Positions 11,619 through 21,366 are shown, counted from the stretch's first letter. The stretch: DNA of 64,000 nt from an uncultured Roseovarius sp. (GCF_947489715.1 NZ_CANLER010000005.1:245756-309755), one strand, 5' to 3'. The notes: generated from the sequence alone by a model not told the origin. Numbers and translations: made by a program.

Positions 11619-12797
11619 TCAGTACACGTCGCCATCTTCGACGCGCTTCGAAAACTCGGTCTCGCCACCTTCGGCCAGCACCTTTGCCTGATCGACCCAA
11701 TTGTCTCGGCTCACCCGGCCCTTGAAACCCACCAGGCTCTGATCGGCCCAGGCCACCTCGGCCTCGGACCAGGATGCAATCTGGTCGAAATGATAAATCC
11801 CGTGCGAATTCAATAGCTTCTCAAGCTTGGGTCCAACACCTTTGATCTGTTTCAGATCATCGGCGGCATAACCGCGCGCTCCACTCAGCGCCTCGGGCTT
11901 GGTGCCCGCATCGGGCGTCGACGCCGCTTTGGTGGCCTTTTGCGGTTTGGCGGGTTTGGGTTTCGCCGCTGATTTTGGCTTGTCGGCCTTGTCAGCAGCG
12001 GGTTTTGCCATCACCGGCGCAGCGGCACTGACATCCTGCGGCTCTGCGCTGAGCTTGACCGACGGTGCGTCGGGCTTGTGATTGGCCCCTTTGTCACGCC
12101 ACGGGGCAAGGATCGGCACTTCGGTGCCGTCGATCCGCTTGACCGTTTCACCGATATCCGTGGCCAGTTGCACGCTGGCATTGTACTTGGTCTGGCCGCT
12201 GTCGAAATCCTTGAGGCTGGTCAACCCGCTTAGCGGTTCAGAGGCATAGCGCCCGTTCTGCGGGCCAGGCGTAGGCACCTTGCCTGATGCCAGTTCGTCA
12301 ATGATCTCGGCCAGACGTTCCGCCGTCAGATCCTCGTAATAATCCTTGCCGATCTGGGCCATTGGCGCGTTGGCGCAAGCCCCCAGGCATTCAACCTCTT
12401 CCCAGCTGAACTTACCATCCGCGCTCAGCGTGTGGGGCTTGTCGGCGATCTTTTCACGGCAGACACCCACCAGATCCTCGGCCCCGCAAATCATGCAGGA
12501 TGTTGTTCCACAAACCTGAATATTTGCAACAGAACCAACCGGTTGCAGCTGGAACATAAAGTAGAAGCTGGCCACCTCAAGCGCCCGGATATAGGCCAAC
12601 CCCAGCATATCGGCCACATGCTCGATCGCCGGACGGCTCAGCCAGCCCTCTTGCTCCTGCGCGCGCCAGAGCAGCGGAATGATCGCGCTGGCCTGACGGC
12701 CTTCGGGGTATTTGGTGATCTGCGTTTCAGCCCATTCCTTGTTGGCGGGCGTAAAGGCAAAGCTGTCGGGCTGCTCGTGATGAAGACGGCGTAGCAT
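11619..12797 (-). CDS. nuoE: NADH-quinone oxidoreductase subunit E with C-terminal extension
   Basis: Subunit with the N1a [2Fe-2S] cluster, 392 residues instead of the usual 160-240. The thioredoxin-like core has the four cysteines ([10 protein letters not shown] and CLGACANAP). After about residue 230 comes a Lys/Pro/Ala-rich linker ([20 protein letters not shown]) and then a C-terminal helix-hairpin-helix-like domain ([20 protein letters not shown] onward, about 70 residues). This extension is typical of Rhodobacteraceae NuoE; its task is not known to me. The stop is followed by the DUF5337-like gene. Confidence 0.95.
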   Translation of the reverse strand: MLRRLHHEQPDSFAFTPANKEWAETQITKYPEGRQASAIIPLLWRAQEQEGWLSRPAIEHVADMLGLAYIRALEVASFYFMFQLQPVGSVANIQVCGTTSCMICGAEDLVGVCREKIADKPHTLSADGKFSWEEVECLGACANAPMAQIGKDYYEDLTAERLAEIIDELASGKVPTPGPQNGRYASEPLSGLTSLKDFDSGQTKYNASVQLATDIGETVKRIDGTEVPILAPWRDKGANHKPDAPSVKLSAEPQDVSAAAPVMAKPAADKADKPKSAAKPKPAKPQKATKAASTPDAGTKPEALSGARGYAADDLKQIKGVGPKLEKLLNSHGIYHFDQIASWSEAEVAWADQSLVGFKGRVSRDNWVDQAKVLAEGGETEFSKRVEDGDVY

Positions 12798-12799
12798 TC

Positions 12800-13084
12800 T
12801 CAGGCACAGGCTCCTGTGGTCAGTTTCACGCCGCCTTCGGGAAGTTTGACGGCACGGTCAGCGGCAAGCTGATATTTGGTGATGGCAAGCGTTTGTTCGC
12901 GGGTAAGTCCCGCTTGCAGTTCGACGGGAAGATAATCGGATTCGTGCACCATTTCGCACCCAATGCTGGCTACGGCGGTTTCATAGGCCGCAATTTGTTC
13001 CTGGCTCACCCCATCAGGTGGCAGGGCACAGCCTGTCACCAGCAAACCCAGTGCAAATACGCAAATCTTTTGGCCCAGCTTCAT
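12800..13084 (-). CDS. Small lipoprotein between nuoD and nuoE
   Basis: 94 residues: signal and lipobox VTGC (Cys about residue 19), then a short helical domain with [23 protein letters not shown] at 13084 is chosen over a TTG two codons upstream. The stop lies 2 bases before nuoE. No recognisable function. Confidence 0.72.
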   Translation of the reverse strand: MKLGQKICVFALGLLVTGCALPPDGVSQEQIAAYETAVASIGCEMVHESDYLPVELQAGLTREQTLAITKYQLAADRAVKLPEGGVKLTTGACA

Positions 13085-13105
13085 TCGCAATATCCTCTTG
13101 TCCCT

Positions 13106-13471
13106 TCAAACATGTTCACGCCCCATCGCCAGCAGCGCCACCAGCACCACGACCGAGGCGGCAAATCCGGCCGCCAGATGCTTGCCAAAGGGGAACCCGC
13201 CACGCGCATAGATCCATGCATCGGCAAATCCCATGAAGGCAAAGGTCGTGAACAGCACCGCGATCACGTTCAGATCGCCATATAGCGTGGCCCCGATGGC
13301 CAGAATGGTGAAGGCGATATACCGGTCGGTCATCACCTCGGGCAGTTTTTCCAACCGATGCGTTGTCTGGTCAAGACCGGAGATCGGATCACGCAGGAAC
13401 AACAACGCCAGCGCCCCCGTCACCAGAATTCCCACACCCGAAAGGGCTATGGCGGCCAGTTCCAGCGTCAT
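13106..13471 (-). CDS. Four-helix membrane protein of unknown function
   Basis: 121 residues with four hydrophobic segments. The third helix region reads FMGFADAWIYARGG, a pattern I associate loosely with DUF4267-type proteins. The ATG shares its first base with the nuoD stop codon, so it is translationally coupled. It could be an assembly factor or an unrelated passenger; the sequence does not decide. Confidence 0.68.
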   Translation of the reverse strand: MTLELAAIALSGVGILVTGALALLFLRDPISGLDQTTHRLEKLPEVMTDRYIAFTILAIGATLYGDLNVIAVLFTTFAFMGFADAWIYARGGFPFGKHLAAGFAASVVVLVALLAMGREHV

Positions 13472-14703
13472 TACCGGTCAATCTCCCCGAAAACGACATC
13501 CATCGTTCCGATGATTGCAGCCACGTCCGCCAATTGGTGGCCCCCGGCCACGTAATCCATCGCTTGCAGGTGCAGATACCCCGGTGCGCGGATCTTGGCG
13601 CGGTAGGGTTTGTTGGTGCCATCGGCCACCAGGTAAACGCCGAATTCCCCTTTCGGGGCCTCAACGGCGGCATAGACCTCGCCCTCGGGCACATGGAAAC
13701 CCTCGGTGTATAGTTTGAAATGGTGGATCAAACTTTCCATGCTGGTCTTCATGTCACCGCGCGTCGGCGGAGTCAGCTTGCCACGCGCCAGAACATCGCC
13801 CTGTCCGTCTTCGGCCCGCAGTTTGGCAATCGCCTGATGAATAATGTGCAGCGATTGGCGCATCTCTTCCATCCGGCAAAGGTAGCGGTCATAGCAGTCA
13901 CCGTTCTTGCCAATCGGGATCTGGAATTCGAACTCGTCATAGCATTCATAGGGTTGCGCCCGGCGCAAATCCCAAGCCATGCCCGAACCGCGCACCATCA
14001 CGCCCGAGAAACCCCAATCCAGCGCATCCTGTTCGCTGATCACGCCGATATCGGCATTGCGCTGCTTGAAAATACGATTTTCAGAAAGCAGCCCGTCGAT
14101 ATCGTCGATCACGGCGGGAAATTCATTTGCCCAGGTTTCGATATCGTCGATCAGGTCTTCCGGCAGATCCTGATGCACTCCACCGGGACGAAAGTAAGCC
14201 GCGTGCAGACGGGCGCCACAGGCGCGTTCGTAGAACACCATCAGTTTTTCGCGTTCCTCGAAGCCCCAGAGCGGCGGGGTCAGCGCGCCTACATCCATCG
14301 CCTGCGTGGTGACGTTCAGCAGATGGTTCAGGATGCGACCGATTTCACTGTAGAGCACCCGGATCAGGCTGCCCCGACGTGGCACCACGGTGCCGGTCAA
14401 CTTTTCGATGGCCAGGCACCAGGCATGTTCCTGGTTCATCGGAGCCACGTAATCCAGCCGGTCGAAATAGGGCAGGTTCTGCAGGTAAGTGCGGCTTTCC
14501 ATCAGCTTTTCAGTGCCACGGTGCAGCAGGCCGATATGCGGGTCACAACGCTCGACAATCTCACCGTCCAGTTCCAGCACCAGCCGCAACACACCATGCG
14601 CCGCCGGGTGCTGAGGCCCGAAATTGATGTTGAAATTGCGGATCTGCTGTTCGCCGGTCTGGGCGTCCTCGTAGCCGCGCCCGTTATTGGAGCCGTCCAT
14701 CAT
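13471..14703 (-). CDS. nuoD: NADH-quinone oxidoreductase subunit D
   Basis: 49-kDa-type subunit that lines the quinone cavity, about 410 residues. It has [20 protein letters not shown] (the conserved His of the quinone site), [18 protein letters not shown], and the C-terminal DVVFGEIDR end. Start: two consecutive ATGs at 14703 and 14700; the first forms an ATGA overlap with the stop of the micro-gene upstream. A further ATG at 14715 is in frame. Confidence 0.96.
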   Translation of the reverse strand: MMDGSNNGRGYEDAQTGEQQIRNFNINFGPQHPAAHGVLRLVLELDGEIVERCDPHIGLLHRGTEKLMESRTYLQNLPYFDRLDYVAPMNQEHAWCLAIEKLTGTVVPRRGSLIRVLYSEIGRILNHLLNVTTQAMDVGALTPPLWGFEEREKLMVFYERACGARLHAAYFRPGGVHQDLPEDLIDDIETWANEFPAVIDDIDGLLSENRIFKQRNADIGVISEQDALDWGFSGVMVRGSGMAWDLRRAQPYECYDEFEFQIPIGKNGDCYDRYLCRMEEMRQSLHIIHQAIAKLRAEDGQGDVLARGKLTPPTRGDMKTSMESLIHHFKLYTEGFHVPEGEVYAAVEAPKGEFGVYLVADGTNKPYRAKIRAPGYLHLQAMDYVAGGHQLADVAAIIGTMDVVFGEIDR

Positions 14704-14882
14704 ATCGCACCCCATTTCTTATTTGGCAGAAATCCAGATGTGGGAGTCTCAAAAGCTAAACCATTGATAACTTTCGCGCGCAGAGGACTCTCGGCGGGAG
14801 AATTTTTTAAAAACGGCATAGCGCCTGCAAACAACATCGCTGCAGCTGCTAATTCCGCAATCTCAGTCAGAAACGGGATCAT
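14700..14882 (-). CDS. 60-residue micro-protein wedged between nuoC and nuoD
   Basis: Short frame with one N-terminal hydrophobic helix ([21 protein letters not shown]) and a polar tail that ends [10 protein letters not shown]. It overlaps the nuoC stop by ATGA at its start and the nuoD start by ATGA at its end, exactly filling the gap. This double overlap is the main evidence that it is translated; the GC content is lower than in its neighbours. nuoC and nuoD are usually adjacent or fused, so the insertion is unusual. Function unknown. Confidence 0.6.
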   Translation of the reverse strand: MIPFLTEIAELAAAAMLFAGAMPFLKNSPAESPLRAKVINGLAFETPTSGFLPNKKWGAI

Positions 14883-15487
14883 TTCGCTTCCTCCTGCTTT
14901 TCGTCACCGGGCAGGATGTATTCGGCACCTTCCCACGGGCTCATGAAATCGAACTGGCGGTATTCCTGAACCAGGCTGACCGGTTCATAGACCACGCGCT
15001 TTTGTTCTTCGTCATAGCGCACCTCGGTATAGCCCGTGGTCGGGAAATCCTTGCGCAACGGATGCCCGCGGAAACCATAGTCGGTCAGGATACGGCGCAG
15101 GTCCGGATGACCGGAAAACAGGATGCCATACATGTCGAACACTTCACGTTCGAACCAGTTGGCAGACGGGTGCACCTCGACGATCGACGGCACCATCTCA
15201 TCCTCGCGCACGGCGATGCGCAGGCGAATGCGCTGGTTCTGGTACATGGAGAGGAAGTGATAGACCACGTCAAACCGTTTGGCCCGCTCGGGATAGTCCA
15301 CGGCAGTGATATCCACCAGGGTCGAGAATTTGCAGGTCTGGTCGTTCTTCAGAAACTCCACCAGCCCGACGATATTGGAAAGCGCCACATCGACCGTCAG
15401 TTCGTCATGGGCTACGTTCCAGCCCAGCACGCAATCGGTACGCTTCATCTCGATATGGGTGCCAAGTTCGTTCAGCGCATCAGTCAT
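14879..15487 (-). CDS. nuoC: NADH-quinone oxidoreductase subunit C
   Basis: 30-kDa-type peripheral-arm subunit, 202 residues. The signature is complete: [20 protein letters not shown], then [23 protein letters not shown] at 15487 follows GGGAGG at proper spacing and overlaps the preceding ABM-fold gene by 8 bases; longer open frames upstream are not needed. The C-terminal tail ([10 protein letters not shown]) is acidic. Confidence 0.96.
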   Translation of the reverse strand: MTDALNELGTHIEMKRTDCVLGWNVAHDELTVDVALSNIVGLVEFLKNDQTCKFSTLVDITAVDYPERAKRFDVVYHFLSMYQNQRIRLRIAVREDEMVPSIVEVHPSANWFEREVFDMYGILFSGHPDLRRILTDYGFRGHPLRKDFPTTGYTEVRYDEEQKRVVYEPVSLVQEYRQFDFMSPWEGAEYILPGDEKQEEAK

Positions 15488-15806
15488 CGCCGTCCTCCCG
15501 GAGTATCTGGTCGTAAAACGTGGCTTCTGCATCATGGGTCTTGAAAAAACGCGCCATGAAATCCGGCAGCACGGTCTTCGCCGCATGTTTGCCCGCAAAA
15601 GAAACAATGGCTGCCATATCCCGCCATTTCGTCAAGACAATCACGTGGCAGGGGTCTTCATCGCGCCGCGCCAGAAAAGTCACATCGCAAAACCCGTCCA
15701 CAGCACGCATATTTGGCAAGACGCGTTCGCGAAATGTGTCGACCCAAGCGCTCAGGTCGTCGCGTGACACGGTGGCTTCCCACCTTCTGACCACGGCCTC
15801 GCTCAT
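15480..15806 (-). CDS. ABM-fold (dimeric alpha-beta barrel) protein
   Basis: 108 residues. The pattern matches antibiotic-biosynthesis-monooxygenase (ABM) or related ferredoxin-like barrels: [20 protein letters not shown] at the start, [20 protein letters not shown], then [18 protein letters not shown]. Such proteins include heme-degrading and quinone-forming monooxygenases, but nothing here fixes a substrate. It overlaps nuoB by 4 bases (ATGA) and nuoC by 8. Confidence 0.75.
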   Translation of the reverse strand: MSEAVVRRWEATVSRDDLSAWVDTFRERVLPNMRAVDGFCDVTFLARRDEDPCHVIVLTKWRDMAAIVSFAGKHAAKTVLPDFMARFFKTHDAEATFYDQILREDGDD

Positions 15807-16336
15807 CGTACGATTGTCCCGGTACGTCGGATCTTGCGCTGCAGGGCCATGATGCCATAGACCAGCGCCTCGGCGGTGGGTGGGCAGCCGGGCACATAGA
15901 TATCGACCGGCACGACCCGGTCACAGCCGCGCACCACGGAATAGCTGTAATGGTAATAGCCGCCGCCATTGGCGCAGCTGCCCATTGAGATCACGTAGCG
16001 CGGCTCGGGCATCTGGTCATAGACCTTGCGCAGCGCCGGGGCCATCTTGTTGGTCAGGGTGCCGGCCACGATCATCACGTCCGACTGGCGCGGGCTGGCG
16101 CGCGGAGCAAAACCAAAGCGTTCCACGTCATAGCGCGGCATCGCGGTATGCATCATTTCAACCGCACAGCAGGCCAGGCCGAATGTCATCCAGTGCAGTG
16201 AGCCGGTCCGCGCCCAGTTGACGATGTCTTCGCTGGTGGTCAGCAAAAAGCCCTTGTCCTGCAGGTCGCGGTTCAGCTCCTGCGTGGCATAGTCGCGGTC
16301 ACCGCCCGCGGTATTGGCGCCGGTCATCACTCCCAT
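15803..16336 (-). CDS. nuoB: NADH-quinone oxidoreductase subunit B
   Basis: Subunit that carries the terminal N2 [4Fe-4S] cluster next to the quinone site, 177 residues. Cluster motifs are [21 protein letters not shown] and [11 protein letters not shown] chose ATG at 16336 (MGVMTGAN) because AAGGAG lies 7 bases upstream. The ATG at 16327 overlaps the nuoA stop and is the alternative. Confidence 0.96.
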   Translation of the reverse strand: MGVMTGANTAGGDRDYATQELNRDLQDKGFLLTTSEDIVNWARTGSLHWMTFGLACCAVEMMHTAMPRYDVERFGFAPRASPRQSDVMIVAGTLTNKMAPALRKVYDQMPEPRYVISMGSCANGGGYYHYSYSVVRGCDRVVPVDIYVPGCPPTAEALVYGIMALQRKIRRTGTIVR

Positions 16337-16692
16337 TCCATCGCTCCTTTGCGCCATTCATAGGCAAATCCTGCGGTCAGCACCGCAAGGAACACCATCA
16401 TCGACCAGAACCCGACCATGCTGACGTCCTTGAACGCCACCGCCCAGGGGAACAGCATCGCAATCTCCAGATCGAAAATGATGAACAGGATCGACACCAG
16501 GTAGAACCTCACATCGAATTTCATCCGCGCGTCATCGAAGGCGTTAAAGCCGCATTCGTAGGCGCTTACTTTTTCCGGATCGGGGTTGCGGACAGCCAGC
16601 ACAACGGCGGCGAGAATCAGAACAATTCCAAGACCGATGGCGATGGCCAGGAAAACGAGAATGGGAAGGTATTCCCTCAGCATCTCTTCCAC
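16327..16692 (-). CDS. nuoA: NADH-quinone oxidoreductase subunit A
   Basis: First gene of the nuo operon: small membrane subunit, 121 residues, three helices, with the conserved loop [20 protein letters not shown] that contacts the quinone cavity and [12 protein letters not shown] in helix 2. The start is GTG at 16692, since AAGGAG lies 8 bases upstream of it; the ATG three codons later would have a spacing of 17. Confidence 0.95.
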   Translation of the reverse strand: MEEMLREYLPILVFLAIAIGLGIVLILAAVVLAVRNPDPEKVSAYECGFNAFDDARMKFDVRFYLVSILFIIFDLEIAMLFPWAVAFKDVSMVGFWSMMVFLAVLTAGFAYEWRKGAMEWE

Positions 16693-16756
16693 GTGGTGGC
16701 TCCTTTCATGCGCTTGAATTGCCGCGCATTCAGATGGCTCTTTATGACTACATCCG

Positions 16757-16785
16757 GGTTTACCCCTGCCCTATGGTGGGGTCAA
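16757..16785 (-). promoter_or_regulatory. Candidate nuo operon promoter with overlapping inverted repeat
   Basis: On the minus strand TTGACC (16785-16780) and TAAACC (16762-16757) are 17 bases apart, which would start the transcript near 16750, about 57 bases before nuoA. A 7-bp perfect inverted repeat (CTATGGT/ACCATAG, 16771-16796) overlaps the -35 box and may be an operator. The -10 match is weak. Confidence 0.35.
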
Positions 16786-16842
16786 CCTGACCATAGCATT
16801 TTAACTGCGTCGAAATTCGCGGATTAACCGCCCGGCCGGACC

Positions 16843-17892
16843 TCAGACAGACTTGGCCGCGTCGCATAAATTCCTGAGTTTTTTCATCGCCAATTCCCGA
16901 CCCAGAAAACCCAGGCCACAATCGGGCGCCGCGATCAATCGCTCCGCTGGCAGATGCTGCATCACCTCGGTCATGCGCTCACGAATTTCCTCAACTGTCT
17001 CAACGCGGCTGGACGCGACAGTGACAAATCCCACGATGAGCTTTGATTTGTTGAAATGCGGAAAGAGATGCGCGGGATTATGACGATGCGCATCCTCGAT
17101 CGAAATCTCATCGGTCAGGCCATCCACCGCATCAGCGATCTGAACATAGGATTCCTGTTCGGCCTTGGGATAATCGTCCTGATCCAGATAGGACGGATAG
17201 CCGCAACACATATGCACCACGCGGTTCACGTCCCCGGGCAACCCGTGAAAACACCGCTCCAGAGTCTCGGTCCCATAGACCAGTGCTGCATCCGGTTTGC
17301 GGGCAAAGATAGGCTCGTCCACCTGAATGTTGCGGCATCCGGCCTCGGCCAGGGCGCGAATCTGCCCGTTCAGCGCATCCGCCAGATCCCGCGCCAATTT
17401 CGGCGCGTCGTTGTAATAGGCATCCGCCGTGGTGTCCGAGATCGTCATCGGCCCCGGCACTGTGATCTTGACGGGACGGCCCGCCGCCTTTTCCGCCACC
17501 TGCCAATCGCGAACAAGGGTCGAGGTATCCGTCGCCCGGATCGGTGCGCGGATCGTGGGCAGTTCGGATTTATAGGCCCCGTTCCGTTGCACGGTCTCGG
17601 TCAGGTTCTCGAAATCGAACCCTTCGAAATGGCGGCACTGGTAATGCACGTAATTCTCGCGCCGTTGCTCTCCATCGGTGGGCATGTCGATGCCACAGGC
17701 GATCTGATCTTCGATGGCCTCAACCGTCGCTCGGTCCAGCAGCGCTTCGATATCCTTATCGCTGTTTTCGGTCCATTTGCGCAGCACCGCGTCGCTGTAA
17801 TCATCGGAATCGCAGCGCACCTGGAACCAGTCCGAGATCGGTACGTAATCGGGCTTGGGATAGGCCCCGATACAGGTGGTGGGTAATGGCAT
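16843..17892 (-). CDS. Short MetE-like (cobalamin-independent methionine synthase C-terminal domain) protein
   Basis: 349 residues, matching only the catalytic C-terminal half of MetE (UROD/MetE-like barrel). Zinc-ligand candidates are H227 and C229 in HMCCGY and C325 in APDCGLGFLGRE, with an acidic ligand near ISIEDAH. QVDEPIFA is also typical. The N-terminal half of MetE is absent, as in the core-type methyltransferases that use other methyl donors. Without biochemical evidence it may be a methionine synthase of that type or a methyltransferase for another thiol. AAGGA precedes the ATG by 8 bases. It is 150 bases upstream of nuoA, in the same direction. Confidence 0.82.
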   Translation of the reverse strand: MPLPTTCIGAYPKPDYVPISDWFQVRCDSDDYSDAVLRKWTENSDKDIEALLDRATVEAIEDQIACGIDMPTDGEQRRENYVHYQCRHFEGFDFENLTETVQRNGAYKSELPTIRAPIRATDTSTLVRDWQVAEKAAGRPVKITVPGPMTISDTTADAYYNDAPKLARDLADALNGQIRALAEAGCRNIQVDEPIFARKPDAALVYGTETLERCFHGLPGDVNRVVHMCCGYPSYLDQDDYPKAEQESYVQIADAVDGLTDEISIEDAHRHNPAHLFPHFNKSKLIVGFVTVASSRVETVEEIRERMTEVMQHLPAERLIAAPDCGLGFLGRELAMKKLRNLCDAAKSV

Positions 17893-18165
17893 GGCGGCAT
17901 CCTTCTTAGACAGAAAAGTTACTGCCAGATGCTAGAGCGTTTCTGGTTTCAAGGAAAACATTATGAACGGGTCTGGCCTGCAAAAGATATCTGCAACTCT
18001 GGTTCCGAGCCGCGCATTGCCGGATCGCGGGCTGGCGATGCGCGGCGTCGCTACGCTCCTTGATTCCGCGCAGGTTGGAATGATCGGGGATGGTTACAAA
18101 CAACCGGAAACCTCTCATCCGTCCAAAGCTGAAATGCTGCAACCGACGTGACAGGCCGTGCCTGT
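17893..18165. other. 273-base intergenic region, no gene seen
   Basis: Lies between the MetE-like gene and the AraC gene, both on the minus strand. I looked for a SAM riboswitch and a clear terminator and found neither. A 62-codon plus-strand frame in it has no ribosome site and looks like chance. Confidence 0.5.
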
Positions 18166-19116
18166 TCAGGCCGCTGCCATGGCTGCGCGGTATCGGGCGG
18201 GCGGCAGGCCCTTTTCTTTCTTGAAAACGCGTGAAAAACCGGATTCCGAATTGTACCCCACCTCGGCGGCCACTTCGGCCACCGACCGGCCCGTCTCACG
18301 CAGCGCGCGGCAGGCCAGCTGCATCCGCCAATAGGTCACATATTGTAGCGGCGGCATGCCAACCTTCTCGGAAAACCGAACCGCGAAACCGGTGCGCGAC
18401 ATGCCAGCCTCGCGTGCCAGCATATCCAGCGTCCAGCCATGCGACGGGTCGGCATGGATCATCGTCAGCGCCCGCGCCAGTTGCGGATCGGAAAAACCCG
18501 ACAGCCCTGCATCCTCGGCCTCGGAACTGGACAGAAAGGCGCGGATCGCCTGGGCAAAAATCGTCTCGGAGAGTTTCAGCGCGATCAGGTCCGCCCCCAT
18601 CGCCTGCCCGCCGGTTTCCGCACCGATCATCCGCAGCGTCGCCTCCATCCACTGCCCGGCCTGCGCGCCATAATCCGGAATATGCACCAGCGCCGGCAGG
18701 CGGTCGAAAATCGGATGCTCCTGCCCCTCGGCGATTGAAAAATGCCCGCAGATCAACTGCGTCTCACGATCCTCAAGATTGTCATCGCCGGGATAAACCA
18801 GAACCCCCTCGCCCTTATAGCCTGCGCGTTCCAGCACGGTCTCAAGTGGCAGGGCATCCAGTTCCGTCTCGGGCTGACAATACAAGGCATGCCCCGCCCC
18901 GCCGGGGATGATCACCAGATCACCCTGCGCCAGACGCAGCGGATCACCGCCCTTTTCGTGCCGGATCATGCATTCACCCCGATGCACGAAATGAAACCGC
19001 GCAACATTCGAATAGCTTGGCACGCGCACCCCCCAGGGCGGCCTGAAAGAGGCGCGGAAATACAACGTTCCCTTCATGGATAAACGCATCAGGATATCGC
19101 TTAGCAAGTCTGTCAT
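18166..19116 (-). CDS. AraC-family transcriptional regulator with cupin sensor domain
   Basis: 316 residues. The N-terminal part is a cupin of the Cupin_6 type (RFHFVHRGECMIRHEKGG, LAQGDLVIIPGGAGHALY). The C-terminal part has two helix-turn-helix motifs (WTLDMLAREAGMSRTGFAVR and SVAEVAAEVGYNSESGFSRV). ATG at 19116 (MTDLLSD) is preferred to a frame start at 19152. It is divergent from the DUF4142 gene and may control it, but no operator was identified. Confidence 0.88.
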   Translation of the reverse strand: MTDLLSDILMRLSMKGTLYFRASFRPPWGVRVPSYSNVARFHFVHRGECMIRHEKGGDPLRLAQGDLVIIPGGAGHALYCQPETELDALPLETVLERAGYKGEGVLVYPGDDNLEDRETQLICGHFSIAEGQEHPIFDRLPALVHIPDYGAQAGQWMEATLRMIGAETGGQAMGADLIALKLSETIFAQAIRAFLSSSEAEDAGLSGFSDPQLARALTMIHADPSHGWTLDMLAREAGMSRTGFAVRFSEKVGMPPLQYVTYWRMQLACRALRETGRSVAEVAAEVGYNSESGFSRVFKKEKGLPPARYRAAMAAA

Positions 19117-19255
19117 GAGGCGATAGTTATAGATTAATTCCCACACGTCCATCCGTTTGAACGATCAGACATGAATTCTGTACTCTACAGCATTCAAAGT
19201 TCAGGACATGCAGCCTCTATTTGAAGGACCATAACCCCTACAAAATGAGGAAGAG

Positions 19256-19774
19256 ATGAAACACCTGCTTGCCGCCACTCTTTTATTAACCGCCACCACA
19301 CCCGCCCTGGCCGAAGATCCGGCCAAACTCAGCGATACGGAAATCGCCCATGTGGCCTATGTCGCCGACAATATCGACATCCGCTATGCCCATCTGGCCC
19401 TGGCGATCAGCACCACGCCTGAAATCCATGAATTCGCCAAGACAATGATCCGTGACCACGAGGCGGTGAACGCCGCTGCGCTCGAACTTCTGGACAAACT
19501 GGGCGCTGAGGCACAGGACAATTTCCTTTCCCAGAAACTGGCCGCCGATTCCGAAGAGATCATTAACCGCCTCTCAGACCTTCGCGGGGCCGAATTTGAC
19601 CGCGCCTATGCGGAAAACGAACTGGGCTACCACAAGGCCGTCAACAACCTGGTGGAAAACACCTTCATCCCGAATATCGACCACCCCGAGGTGAAGGCGC
19701 TGTTCGAACAGGGGCTTGAAATCTTCAAGGTCCATGAAGATCACGCCGAGATGATGGTCAAGGCGGTCCAATGA
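19256..19774 (+). CDS. DUF4142 exported protein
   Basis: 172 residues with a signal peptide (MKHLLAATLLLTATTPALAE). The mature protein is a four-helix, ferritin-like bundle of the DUF4142 type: IAHVAYVADNIDIRYAHLAL, FAKTMIRDHEAVNAAALEL, ELGYHKAVNNLVE. GAGG lies just before the ATG. It overlaps the cupredoxin gene by 4 bases (ATGA), so the two form an operon. Periplasmic location is predicted; activity unknown. Confidence 0.85.
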   Translation: MKHLLAATLLLTATTPALAEDPAKLSDTEIAHVAYVADNIDIRYAHLALAISTTPEIHEFAKTMIRDHEAVNAAALELLDKLGAEAQDNFLSQKLAADSEEIINRLSDLRGAEFDRAYAENELGYHKAVNNLVENTFIPNIDHPEVKALFEQGLEIFKVHEDHAEMMVKAVQ

Positions 19775-20100
19775 CGCCCAACCGTCGCACGATCCTGATG
19801 GGGGCGCTTGGCAGCGCCCTCTTCCCGGCCACCGGGGCGCGCGCAGAGGGGCGCGATCATAAAGTGAGCATCCGCAATTTCACGTTCGAACCAGAGACAC
19901 AGACCGTGGCGGTCGGCGATCGCATCTTGTTCATCAACGAAGACCTCGCCCCACACACTGCCACCGCTGACGATGGCAGTTGGGATACGGGCGCGCTGGA
20001 ACAGGGGCAAAGCAAGCAACTCATCGTTGCCGACGACTGGACGCCCACCTATTTCTGCGCCTTCCACCCGGCGATGACCGGGCGGCTCAACATCGGATGA
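19771..20100 (+). CDS. Exported cupredoxin (plastocyanin/azurin-like)
   Basis: 109 residues. The N-terminus has a twin-arginine-like signal (NRRTILMGALGSALFPATGARA). The type-1 copper site is complete: H62 in LAPHTA, and C96, H99 and M102 in YFCAFHPAM. It probably shuttles electrons in the periplasm. It is translationally coupled to the DUF4142 gene; the pair is seen together in other proteobacteria in metal-stress or respiratory settings, but the partner is not evident here. Confidence 0.88.
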   Translation: MTPNRRTILMGALGSALFPATGARAEGRDHKVSIRNFTFEPETQTVAVGDRILFINEDLAPHTATADDGSWDTGALEQGQSKQLIVADDWTPTYFCAFHPAMTGRLNIG

Positions 20101-20106
20101 AAAGGC

Positions 20107-21366
20107 TTAGAAGGTCAGTTCAGCACCTACGATGAATGTATGGGATTCGACGCTGCGGTCGCCCACGCGCGTCGGCAGGATCAACGGCACGAAGCCAGCG
20201 TTATACATGTATTCCGCGCCCAGTTTCACATGCGGGGTCGGCTCGAACTCTAGCCCAAGGATGACCTGCTCCATCCGCTCCCACTCGGTGCCGTTGGCAC
20301 CTTGCACACCACGACTGGCGGTCAGCGAATAGACTGCGGGCTTGCCCAGGATCTTGGACCGGTAGCGCCCTTGCAGCGTTGTGGCCGACACTTTGTGGCC
20401 GGTCGCGGGCCAACTATCGGCGGTCTGGGTAAATTCTGCCATCACATCGTAATTCGAACCGCTATAGGTCGCATTCACATTATAGGCGTTGTTCCACGAC
20501 CGGTTGATGCCCACGCCGGGTGGGTGATGCGCGATGGTGCTGTCATAGATCGTGCCGCGAAGATATCCGCCGCCCACCGTCACACTGCGCGCATTGGCCA
20601 GATCGAACCGGTGCGTACCATTAAGCGCGAAATTCGACAGATCACCGTCATTGTCGGGGCTGCTGATCACCCGCAACCCGCGATGTTCGGGAATGATCGA
20701 CAGCGCAAGATGGGTGCGGTCGGTCACATATCCCAGCTCGATCAGCGGATCATCGGTCTGCGACCAGAAATAGTGGCTGCTATGGCTGTGAGTGAAGGGG
20801 GCATAGGAGGCGAAATTCCCGAAATTCACGGTCTTGCGCCCGACCCCCACATAGAACGGCGCGCGATCAAGATCGCCAACGGCCACCCAGTATTTGCGCA
20901 ATTGCAGGTCTTCCTGGCCGGGATATTCGACCTCGGTATATTCGCCCTGCACAAAGGCCGTGACCCAGGGCAAGGTAATCGTGGCGTTCAGCGACGCCTC
21001 GTTCAGCACACCGTAGGAATCAGACTTGCCCGAAGTATGGGTCGGCGGCAGCCGCGACAGGATCGGGAACTTGCCCGCCGTGTTAGTTTTCTCCGAGATA
21101 TAGGTCATCACCAACCGACCGCCGAAATAGAAACTCAACGGAGCAAGCACGCCGGACTGGCGGGCGCGCAGGGCCACTGCAATCTTGTCCGTAACGTGAT
21201 CCTGCCGGTCGAACATCTGTTCCGAATACCGAAGGTCGGTCTTGATCACGTCGTCAAAGGAATAGGCGGCCACACGGTCCGATCTTGAAGTCACGTCAGC
21301 CGACGCTGCGTAAGGGATTGAAAAAGCGATAAAAGAAGCAGTCAGATATTTAAGCACTCGTACCAT
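20107..21366 (-). CDS. Outer-membrane beta-barrel protein (porin-like, possibly LbtU-type)
   Basis: 419 residues with a signal peptide (LKYLTASFIAFSIPYAASA). The rest alternates in beta-barrel fashion, with aromatic girdles and a terminal strand that ends in Phe (SHTFIVGAELTF), the usual outer-membrane insertion signal. The region GVGRKTVNFGNFASYAPFTHS recalls LbtU-type siderophore porins, from memory. ATG at 21366 is preferred; an in-frame start at 21420 adds 18 residues before the signal. It is convergent with the cupredoxin gene, with 6 bases between the stops. Confidence 0.75.
   Translation of the reverse strand: MVRVLKYLTASFIAFSIPYAASADVTSRSDRVAAYSFDDVIKTDLRYSEQMFDRQDHVTDKIAVALRARQSGVLAPLSFYFGGRLVMTYISEKTNTAGKFPILSRLPPTHTSGKSDSYGVLNEASLNATITLPWVTAFVQGEYTEVEYPGQEDLQLRKYWVAVGDLDRAPFYVGVGRKTVNFGNFASYAPFTHSHSSHYFWSQTDDPLIELGYVTDRTHLALSIIPEHRGLRVISSPDNDGDLSNFALNGTHRFDLANARSVTVGGGYLRGTIYDSTIAHHPPGVGINRSWNNAYNVNATYSGSNYDVMAEFTQTADSWPATGHKVSATTLQGRYRSKILGKPAVYSLTASRGVQGANGTEWERMEQVILGLEFEPTPHVKLGAEYMYNAGFVPLILPTRVGDRSVESHTFIVGAELTF

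Noticed and set aside
15868..15880. A third G-rich GGTGGGTGGG stretch
   Set aside because: It lies inside nuoB coding sequence (opposite the PGCPPT codons), has only two or three tracts and no flanking inverted arms.
17893..18165. SAM-II or other riboswitch upstream of the MetE-like gene
   Set aside because: I could not find the conserved pseudoknot-like segments or a leader hairpin set in the 273 bases.
20302..21288. A 328-codon plus-strand frame opposite the outer-membrane barrel
   Set aside because: Antisense shadow with no signal, motif or start site; the minus frame has a signal peptide and terminal Phe.
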